From Gracilariopsis chorda (Eukaryota > Rhodophyta > Florideophyceae > Gracilariales > Gracilariaceae): a stretch of DNA of 64,000 bases. Positions within the stretch are counted from its first letter, which is position 1. Each line of letters opens with the position of its first letter. The translations under genes and the position numbers were made by a program. Location of the stretch: contig NBIV01000049.1 of assembly GCA_003194525.1 (NCBI GenBank), positions 62,001 through 126,000 of the forward strand. The letters are read 5' to 3'. Positions 55,371 to 64,000 of this stretch are shown one piece after another. Under the pieces are notes generated by a model that did not search any database, was not told the origin of the DNA, and saw only the letters and a program-made list of their open reading frames with translations.

Positions 55371-56020
55371 CAACTCCGAGTTTTTTTGTGTAAACATTTG
55401 CATGATTTGAAGGCAGGTCTTTACTTTTATCGTGTTTACAGGTAGAGTTCAAAAATGACAGGAAAAGACCTCCTGTAGCTTGCTTGTGGATGTGACATTT
55501 AACTTCTTCTTAGTAAGTCAGTTTCATGTCGCATTGTTTTGCTTTTGAAGAACTGATAATGTGTTGGTTCCGTATGAACCCCAAAATACACCTGAGAATG
55601 CGCAAACAATTCACACAATTCATCTGGACATCGCATATTCAGCGCTGCTTGACACGATACAGTTTGCGTCTCTCTGCCAACTTTATCATATTTCATGCGT
55701 TTTTTTGCATGAAAATAAGTTAATTGCGTTTGTGTGTCTTTGCTTTGTTTTACCCTTTTTGCCAGCGCTGATCGCAGCCGGAGGTTGATTCTTCTCGTAA
55801 ATCAGTTAACGACCCTTGGGCTTATTAACTACGCTCGTTTCTTAAAGGCTTAAATGACACGACGCCGTGCAACGCTTCGGGAAACTCACGCAAATTGTGA
55901 CGACTGGGTTCCAAGAGTGTACGGTCAGACACTGATGCGAGCATGTCTAGCATTATTTGCTGTGAGTTTACAATCCTTTTGAAGTGTACGACGCGAACCG
56001 CTGCTCGCGCTATGCCTCAT
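55371..56020. other. Unassigned interval between Helitron-like regions
   Basis: Short plus ORFs at 55526-55788, one hydrophobic at its end, have no recognisable family. Confidence 0.4.
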
Positions 56021-56078
56021 GGCCATTAGCACGGCCTACGAAGACGGCCATTAGCACGGCCTACGAAGACGGCCATTA
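56021..56078. repeat. 25-bp tandem repeat, 2.3 copies
   Basis: GGCCATTAGCACGGCCTACGAAGAC at 56021-56045 and 56046-56070, then GGCCATTA. Confidence 0.9.
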
Positions 56079-56465
56079 TTTGAAATTTTTGGATGTCCAA
56101 AACTTTTGATTTCCATCGAAATATGGACGTGTAAGGGGGTAGTTTAGTACACGACAAGTGGCTCCATGGCATGCCTCGCACGCTTTCAGGAGTGAAGGAA
56201 GCATTTGAGGAAAAGGAGTATATTGGTAGTGTACTTTGGGTACTGGGTTTGTAGGATGCAAATATGTTTAGAGTGTAGGAAGAAAGAAGGAAAGAGAATG
56301 ATGAAAGAAAAGAAAAAGACGTTTACATAAACCTATCAAGTTTCTCTACGAGAGGACTTCTGGTTACAATACATTATTGGTAGAAGTGCTACCGGCAGGG
56401 AGACAGGCCACCATGCTGGACGGGTTGGTAGTCCGAGAGAACGTGATGTACAGCTGGCCATGCGT

Positions 56466-59150
56466 TTAACAGCCATCACGCAAATTCAGCCCGATAACAC
56501 CACTATACGGCTGACCCTTTGCCTGATTGGCAGTGATGAAAAAACAGACCTGTACTGGGAACTGTGTGCAAGTGAAGTTTGGAAACGGAAACTTGTCGTC
56601 TCCAAGTCCACATAGCATGCACGGCACGCATACTGCGTTGCCATCATTTAATGCAGAAGCGAGTAGAGGAAACAGTACGTTGCTTTGCATGTTATAGATG
56701 GCACCATTGAAGTGGCCTTTTGAGGCATCTAAGTCGCAAAGGAGCATAACCACGAAGCCCTTGTTGCGTTTGAGGCGGTGTTCCGGCAGCACTGACCCGG
56801 CAGTAAGAGTGTTGAGCATCTCGAAAGGGTACTGCAGCGTGGCAACATCCTCGTAACTCACCTTTTCTGCATTGAGGTACGTGCGATACGCTCCAGGTAT
56901 CATGTGGCCTACATAGTCGTTGAGCTCTGGTACAATTTCATGCGGATATAATCACAGTTGACGTTAGCCAATCCCCATCTACGTACCTTTGAGGGATACC
57001 ATCAAAGACCTTGATGAACATGGTACAGAACGACTCCACACATTGTACGGACTCTGGCAGGGTAAAGGGGTCCTATGGCAGGAAAGTCACTGGCAACCGT
57101 CCCTTTCCAATCTGTAAGAGAATGTCTGGAACCTTCAGTGCCTCTTTTGTTGCTGTGAGTCTCGACAGAGCGCAGAGAATGGCATGTGCTTAGTCGATTT
57201 GAAGGCGCAAAGGTGAGAAAACAGAGTTGAGCGTTTGATGCATTCATTGACTATCACCGATCATGAGCCGCCACGAGCAAAGGGAAGAATCTGCCGAAAG
57301 TCGCCAGAAAGAAATACGAACTTGCCTCTAGAGAGAAGCTGCGAGCGCTTTATGTCAGGGAGGGTACGGTCTATGGCTTCGACGCAGAAGCGATGGCACA
57401 TTACGACCTCGTCGTATATAATGAGGTTGAAGTTCTTCATCCGATTGGCCATATGAAAGTTGACTCGGATGTTGCATGTGCTCTGAGCGGTGAATGGGAT
57501 GGGAATCCTGAACGGTGATTGCCCTCAAGTAGTATGGCTGCTAAAGCAGATATGGCTACCGTAAGGATGGACTTGCCACGAAGGTGCAACGTGGCCTGAA
57601 TTGAATTGGAGAGGAAATTCTTCCTGGCTCCACCCGGAGCAGTCACGAAAGACATCCGAGTGGTCGTATTCGTTGCTGTAGAAGGACTACCAAAACCCTG
57701 CAAGCTCTCTGCGGAAACACTAGGAAGGATGGACCCGAAGATGATAGTGAATTCCGGACGTTGATGGTCATTGAAGAAAGGGAGGGCAGCTTCTAAAGTT
57801 TCTTGCAACCCCGACTGGACTTGCTGCGGAGACGGAGCTTGAGCGCGTAGTACCAGTAGGTGGTCCTTGGGTGTTGGAAGACAGTACGTGCACAAAGACA
57901 CCAATGTGCCACCGATTTCTTGCAGTCCCTTTTGCACTTCCAACAAAGCGTAAGAGCTGGCTCTCTCGTCTTCGGGCACTGCCTGCATCATGCCGCAATA
58001 TCGAGCACGTATACGCTGCAAGAACATCGATAGATGCTGCTCCCACGGATTACGTGGGTCCGGCGGCTCGCATTGGAGCAAGATCGTGGCTAGCAAATGA
58101 GAGAGCGGAAGAAATGAGCAGCGAAAGATCTGGCGTAGTGCTCGTTTCCACTCGCTGTAGTCGGCAAGAAGGTCCTTCTTTACGCAGGCTTCCCTGGAGC
58201 TGCCACACTGGTGACCATCCAGGGTGCGGAGATTCTCAAAGCAAGTAGCACCTGCCGGTTGGGTCAAGAGTAGGGGGAGGTGGTACAGCTCACCCTTTTG
58301 TGAACTGGCAGCATAAATGCTCCCCGTTATATCCGCACCGCTGCCATTGAAGTCATATCGATCGGCTGCAGGTGCCGCTGAAGAGGAGGTGGGCTGCCTT
58401 CGAGACACCAAACATTGGCAGAGACACGCAGGCTGCTTCCAGCGTTTGCTTGAATTTTTCAAAGTAAAGTACCTCGGGAACTGGTCAAAAGGAATATGAT
58501 GTGCCCCGGGGTGCTTCTGGTAGGCCACAGACCATTCAGTCAGCTTGGTTCCTGCCTGTTCCCTGTTAGCAGTAGAATGCTCTTCCCCCTCCTGAAAGGA
58601 CACCATGCAGTGATCTTCCAAGTGTACTTCGAGATGCACGGCGTGTGGATTGCGCTGAACAATGTCGAACACAAGCATCCGCCGCACTGTCTCAGAGGCT
58701 GACACATATCGTGCGTCCTGGACGTTCTGGATCTCTTCATGACGTCAGCTGTCATCTACAATCTCCACGGTGACTTTGTTAGAACCCTTGCACACATACT
58801 TGAAGAGATGCTTGATACCCCCAATTCAAGATACGCACAGCTCAACGATGGTGTTACACGCCAACAGGTGGAGAAGCTCTGGACCATGTGGAACCACCCA
58901 TGAGTTGTCCAACGTCACTACGCTCTGTCGACGCCCGACCCTGTAGCTTCGCTCCACAGAATGCCGCCCTCGGAAGGAGCACGTCGTCGGTAGCTGATGT
59001 AGTGCTCATTCTCAAGCTGTGCAGTTTCGGAACGAAACGGCTTAGGAAAGTGCTTCGAGCAGGTCAGCTCGCGCATGGACAGTTGCCTGCACCGCACGGA
59101 GTGTGAGTCATGTGCTTCAGCACCAACTCTTGTAGGATGGCGTGGAGACC
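56466..59150 (-). pseudogene. RepHel Helitron, minus copy (Rep C-terminal part and Pif1 helicase)
   Basis: Minus-strand frames from about 59150: HTPCG segment, then RRAxSEGG-like and WNHP remnants. 58705-57437 is a long open ORF (422 codons) covering LEVHLEDHCMVSFQEGEE, the YFTLKNSSKRWK block and the helicase start, where Walker A reads TAPGGARKNF (about 57648-57619). 57452-57261 gives IIYDEVVMCHRF (motif II) and FLSGDFRQILPFA (motif III). After a decayed gap, 56903-56466 gives the Pif1 C-terminus with LQYPFEMLNTL, FTCTQFPVQVCF and ITANQAKGQPYSGV. The Rep HUH part is missing upstream of 59150. Walker A departs from GxGGTGK(T/S). About 80-85% identical by eye to the plus copy in shared parts. 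Confidence 0.8.
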
Positions 59151-60219
59151 AACTTCCCCTTTAGTATAGTGGGGGAGACAATATTTGTGTGTCTCTGTCT
59201 CAGAAAACGGTCACTCAATGGCTCAAAAATTGGCAAGGAGGCCGTCAAGTAGAATCGTCGCGCTTTAAGCGCTCCAAGAGGCACTTTGCACGGCATAATG
59301 CGACACGTTTCCATATGGGTAGTGCGACACGTTTCCAATTGGTGCCCCGTGTGCACCACAATAGCCTAGCTGTTTGACTAAAGTAGCCCACCCCTTACAC
59401 TACAGGAACCGAGACGCTGCAGTGCAGTGCACATGACCGTTTTATTTAGCATTTTTTAACGGTCATTTGCACCAATGGCATTGCACGCTATACAAAAGCG
59501 TGGAATGCACTCGCCCGCTAAGCGCTTGCGTCCTCCTTCGTTGTTGGAACCGTACGGGTGTGTAATCTAGCGCCCTGGGCGAGTCAGAACGTCTGAAAAT
59601 AGTAAGCTGGCGGTACTAGAGTGGCTGAGAAGTCTAAAATTCTCTCCGATAACGCGTTCGCCATCCAGATTTAAATCGTTTAGCAACTATTTCTGGGTGA
59701 CGTTCACGTGAGGTTACTATAGCTCTCTACCAATCGTGATCTGCGCAGAAGGAGTAGCAGTTGAAGAGCCTAGAAAGAAGACAGCGGCTCTATATCCATG
59801 TAAGGAACTGTTAAAGGGAAACGGTATTCGAACTAAAGTACGTCCAGCACAGAGATTTCAAGCTATTTTGGGATTGTAAATCTTGCAATCCTGGCAGACT
59901 CTCCAGGCACAGCCCCCTCCTTACTCTGTACAGCTTAGTCCTCATTCTAGTCCGTTTCTTTATGTTCAAGATATTCTATCTTCGTTGCAAAGATCCAAAA
60001 CGTCGGTGCTAGGTGCATAAGAGGGTTTGGCAGCCCGTAGCATAATTGTATTGACCACGTATTCTTATATATATATATTTTTTATTCTCTCTCTTTCTTG
60101 CCTTTGCTGTGCTTGGATTATTTGTTTTCCTTGCTGTGTACTTAATTTCGTTTATAATGCCCCTAACTCCGCCCAGTGCTTAGGTAGATGCCAGACGTGA
60201 GCACAACCGTCAACATACT
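59151..60219. other. Spacer between divergent Helitron copies
   Basis: Contains a 24-bp spaced repeat of TGCGACACGTTTCCA (59299 and 59323) and a short TA run near 60068. No gene or terminal hairpin could be assigned; the Helitron 5' end (TC) was not identified. Confidence 0.45.
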
Positions 60220-62130
60220 GCTACAAGACGCCAGACGAAGCAAACGAGCAATCGGCAGAGAGGAGACGTCGTAATAGAGAGCGAGAGGCCATACGGAGGC
60301 CAAAAGAGACTGAAGAACATTTCCAAGCATGGAGAGTGGCTGATAGAGAACCAGCGAGAATGAGAAGAGCTAGAGTTTCTTCCGCACAGACTGATGACGT
60401 TCGTGAGGTAGACCGTACGGCGACGGCTTCAGCATGAATTTCAGAGGGTCCAATTGATCGTGCAAATCGTGAGGCAAATGATTGCGATTTCCAGCGTGCT
60501 GCAAGGCAACAGGATGACCCCGCACCTCACAAATCTTGCCTTCACTCCGACAGAACATCTATACAGGTTTCACGAAAGCTGGAGAGCGTAGCCGATAGGC
60601 ATCAGCGTCTTGAAGCTCGGCGCGAGAGCCCGAATGTCTCCCGTCAATCGTTTGACTCAGATAATGTCGATGAGAGTTGCTACATGGACCTCCATCTCAT
60701 CAATGTAGAGTGCCACTTCTGCAAGACACTGCACTTTAGAGAGGAGACAGTGGTGAACAGCTCTCGCTCGAACCCGCTTTTCTCGCAGGGCTGCACAAAA
60801 GGGCAACTCAGCTTCCTTGCGGTTCTGGGGCCTCCGGCTCTTCTTCATCAACTGCTGACTGCGACTGCGCCCCGGGAGAACCACTTTAGTGCTAACATCC
60901 ATGCCTACAACACGTTTCTGACCATGGCTCCCGTCAAGGAAAACTGGGCGACCTGTGTTTTAGGAGAATCCAATATCAATCCTACGGTCGCCATGCAGGG
61001 ACAGATCTATCACTATATGGATCCCCTCCTTCCCGCTCAGGGTGTCCAGCCCACATTTCTCTCCGTTTACATCCACAACACCGACTATGGCACGCAGTCT
61101 GTGCGTAGAGCGGGGATAAATCGCGGTCTGCAACCTAAACTGCGGTCTGAGTTGACAGCCATGTTACACACGTCCAAACTCCACGTGCAGACATCCCGCA
61201 GCTTGAGAGAGTCGACTATCACCGATACGCCAGAAATTTCGTAATAGATAGTGATTCATACTGATAGTCAGCCCTGTGGCGAGCATGGTCGTGGCTACAA
61301 TGGGCCCGAGGCGCCGCACGTTGGCGCAATCATTCCAGAGAACGAGGACGGCGAGAATAGGATGAACGATATTGTTGTGCGTAGGCATGGCGTCTTGAAT
61401 CCAAATGGCAATGAGGTGCTGGGCGCTATCGCCGTCAGTCTCAGATCGTAAGATCCCTTTACCTACGTTCTTACGTTCTTTAATTCTCACATGGCAAGGA
61501 CGGATGCCACCCTGAGATGAGGTATTGCCATCCCACTGCCTCGCGAGAGAAGAAGATGACAGTGCTGAAGTATTATTTGTGGAAGCTTTTCAAGAGAGCG
61601 ACCGAGTTCAGTACGATTCTAAGCGGCAAACTGCTCTTCCAGCAGTGCAGGGTCGACCAGTTCTTCAAGGTTCAGTGCAAGCGTTTGTCGTACTTGAGAA
61701 CAAACCAGGAGAGAATTCGAGCTGTGGACTATACATCTCTCCGGGAGAGCTTGGGCGACTCTCTGTTGGACGTGGATGAGGCTGATGCTGTCCGAGCTGG
61801 ACAACTGATCGTGATGCTCTTCACATTTGCTGAAGGTGACCGATACATGAGACAGCAAATGCACGAAATCATCGAAGTATCCAACACGATCGAGCACCCC
61901 TATATCTTTCTCACGATGAAGTGCAATCCAAACTGGCCCAAGATCACCAAGGCACTGTTCGATAGTCAGCGCGCTCCCGATGGACTCGATCTTTTTGATC
62001 GAGTGTTTTGTCTCAAGATGAAAGCCTTCATGTCATTTGTAATTGATGAACATTTTTTTGGAGCAGTTGTTGCTCACGTGCGGGAGGTGTAGTTCCTAAA
62101 GTGAGGCCTACCGCAGGGGCACATCATCTT
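60220..62130 (+). pseudogene. RepHel Helitron, plus copy: N-terminus and Rep domain
   Basis: From about 60250 an Arg-rich segment (AWRVADREPARMRRAR) leads into the zinc-finger-like C-x2-C block VECHFCKTLHFREE (60684 onward), then FSANIHAYNTFLTMA, QGQIYHYMDPLLP and VYIHNTDYG, as in Helitron N-termini. After a stop near 61245, 61517-62092 is the Rep-like region with VDQFFKVQCKRLSYLRTNQ, MRQQMHEIIEVSN, PYIFLTMKCNPNWPKIT and DRVFCLKMKAFM. The HUH motif that should read GLPHxH is GLPQGH (62105-62122), so the first His is lost. Rep would nick and join DNA during rolling-circle transposition. Confidence 0.78.
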
Positions 62131-64000
62131 CTTCCCCAACGAAGATGCAAAGCAGCACCCCTGTCACCCTATACACATTGACGAGCTCATCTCAGCTGAG
62201 ATTCCTCCTTTACGACGCTACCTTACAAGATTTGGTGCTGAAGCACATGATTCACACTCCGTGCGGTGTGGGCAATTGGTCAGCGCCGTGCATGTGCAAA
62301 CTGACCAGCTTGAAGCACTTTTCTAAGCTACTTTGCTCCAAAACTGCACAGCTTGAGAATAAGTACTACATCAGCTAACAACGATGCGCTCCTTCCGAGA
62401 GTGGGGTGTCTGTGGAGCAAAGCTGCAGAATTGGGCGTCGACAGAGCGTAGTGACTTTGGAAAACTAGTGGGTGGTTCCACATTGCCCAGTGCTTCTCCG
62501 CCGGTTTTCGTGCCACATGAACGTAGAGCTGTGCGTATCGCGACTTGGGGCTATCAAAGATCTCTTCAAGTATTTGTGCAAATGTTCTGACAGAGTCACC
62601 ATGCATATTGTAGATGACAAGAACGTCATGAAGAAATCCAGAACTTTCACGACGCACGATATGTGTCAGCCTCCGAGGCAGTTGGGAGGATGCATGCGTT
62701 TGACATTGCTCAGCGCAATCCACCCGTCGTGCAGCTAGAAGTACACTTGAAAGATCACCATACAGTGTTATTTTGGGAGGGAGACGAGCAGTCTGCTGCT
62801 AGCAGAGAACGGGCAGGAACCAAGCTGACTGAGTGATTTGCGGCAGCCCAAAATCACCCCGGGGCACAACATATTCTTTATGCCCAGATCTCAAAGTACT
62901 TTACCTGGAACAAATCAAACAAACGCTGGAAGCCTCATGCGTTTCTCTGACGTTGTTTGGTGTCTCAAAGACACCCCATCTCCTCTTCAGCGGCAACTGC
63001 AGCCGATCTGTATGAACTCACTGGCAGCGGTGCAAATGTACCTGGGCGCATTTATACCGCCAGTTGATGAAAGGGTGAGCTATGCTACCCCCTCTTACTC
63101 TTTACCCACACAGCAGGTGCTAGTTCCTTTGAGCATGTCCGCACCGTGGATGGTCAGCAGTGTGGCAGCTCCAAGGAGGGCTGCGTAAAGAAGGGCCTTC
63201 TTGCCCACGATAGCAAGTGGAGGCGGGCACTGCGCCAGTCCCTTCGCTCCGTATTTGTCCCGCTCTCTCATTTGCTTGCCACGATTTTGCTCTACTGCGA
63301 GCCGTCGGACCCACGTACTCTGTAGGGGCAGCATCTATCAATTTTCCTGCAGCATATAAGTGCTCGATATTGCGACATGATGCAGGCACTGCCCGAAGAC
63401 GAGAGAGCCATCTCTTACGTTCTGTGAGAAGTGCAAAAGGCACTGCAAGAAATAGGTGGCACATTGGTGTCTCTGTCCACGTACCGTCTTTCGACACCCA
63501 TGGAACAAATACTGGTAGTGTGCGCTCCACCTCCGTCTCCGCAGCGAATCCAGTCGTGGTTGCAAGAAACTTTACAAGCTGCCCTCCCTTGCTTCCATGA
63601 GCATCAGTGTCTGGCATTTCCTAACATGGTCGGAGCCATCCTTCCTGGTGTTTCAGAGAAGGGCTTGCAGGGTCTTGGTGTTCCTTCTACAGCAACGAAG
63701 GCGACCACTCGTGTCTCCTTCTTGGATGCTCCGAGTGGAACTGGGAAGAATTTACTCTCCAATGCAGTTCAAGGCACGTAGCGCCTTCGTGGCAAGTCCG
63801 TCCTTACGTTAGCCACGTCTGCTGTAGCAGTAATACTGCTTGAGGGAGGTCACCTTTCACGATTCCTATCCCAGTCACCACTGAGAGCACATGCAACATC
63901 GTCAACTTCCATCTCGCCAATCGGATGAAGAACGTCAACCTCATTATCTGGGACGAGATCGTAATGTGCCATCGCTTGTGCGTCGAAGCCATAGAGCGCA
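62131..64000 (+). pseudogene. RepHel Helitron, plus copy: linker and Pif1 helicase, runs off the window
   Basis: After the HUH region the frame changes repeatedly. HPIHIDELISAEIP and KHMIHTPCGVGN (62210-62270) follow, then WVVPHCPVLLRRF, HMNVELCVS and LFKYLCKCSDRVTMHIVDD (62470-62620). The helicase part (about 62790-64000) includes Walker A as DAPSGTGKN (63725-63751), LRGKSVLTLATSA and, at the edge, NLIIWDEIVMCHR (motif II). As in the minus copy, Lys is followed by Asn instead of Thr/Ser. Stops occur at 63782 and elsewhere. The minus copy parallels this from about 62200 on. Confidence 0.78.

Noticed and set aside
60061-60095. Short TA/CT-rich run as an origin or microsatellite
   Set aside because: Only about seven TA dinucleotides; too short and unremarkable to call.
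1-64000. tRNA or rRNA genes
   Set aside because: None was recognised by eye; a covariance-model scan would be needed to exclude degenerate ones.

Overview
This window looks like a repeat-dominated stretch of a eukaryotic nuclear genome. Two intact, apparently intronless genes sit in a graveyard of transposable elements. The eukaryotic signs are TATA-box promoters, a Kozak-like start, a SWR1-type chromatin-remodelling ATPase relic, Ty1/copia and chromodomain Ty3/gypsy elements, Helitrons and a tyrosine-recombinase retrotransposon. Intron-poor host genes between nested LTR elements would suit a red seaweed genome, but that assignment is low-confidence inference.

Layout. 1-2776 (+): 3' part of a Ty1/copia element with an uninterrupted pol frame and a probable 3' LTR. 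2777-7700 (-): decayed tyrosine-recombinase (YR) retrotransposon in the order gag, RT, RNase H, YR, split by a solo LTR at about 3744-4417. 7941-12583: two decayed copies of a pogo/Tigger-like DDE transposon, one per strand. The plus copy has 12-bp terminal inverted repeats and holds a second solo LTR related to the first. 13528-15591 (+): intact class III alkylsulfatase. 15592-20138: mostly non-coding, with a LINE 3' end at about 17068. 20256-20933 (+): intact AhpC/TSA-type peroxiredoxin-like gene. 22393-22790 (-): second YR fragment. 23590-24375 (+): relic of a SANT/Myb-like transposon protein. 24418-26988 (+): SWR1/SRCAP-type pseudogene with seven internal stops and no frameshift. 27032-46570 (-): chromovirus 'Gypsy-3', 5'-truncated, whose 3' LTR is split by a complete younger chromovirus 'Gypsy-1' (27261-38711, 796-bp LTRs, target duplication ACAGG). 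46590-50020 (-): 5' half of a third element, 'Gypsy-2', joined to Gypsy-3 at a chimeric junction. 50231-50987: low-complexity and repeat coding-like sequence. 51246-55370 (+): badly decayed Helitron/Helentron-like sequence. 56466-59150 (-) and 60220-64000 (+): two diverged copies of one RepHel Helitron family in divergent orientation.

The most interesting signal is an extra reading frame on the strand opposite to gag-pol, between the chromodomain and the 3' LTR, in both Gypsy-1 and Gypsy-3. The two antisense frames can be aligned at protein level, including one motif with identical spacing, although the elements are far diverged and differ in LTR sequence. It could be a retained accessory antisense gene of this chromovirus lineage. 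Nearly all mobile-element genes here except the copia pol are broken. Annotation was done by eye; family assignments rest on motif recognition, and element boundaries marked approximate are inferred.
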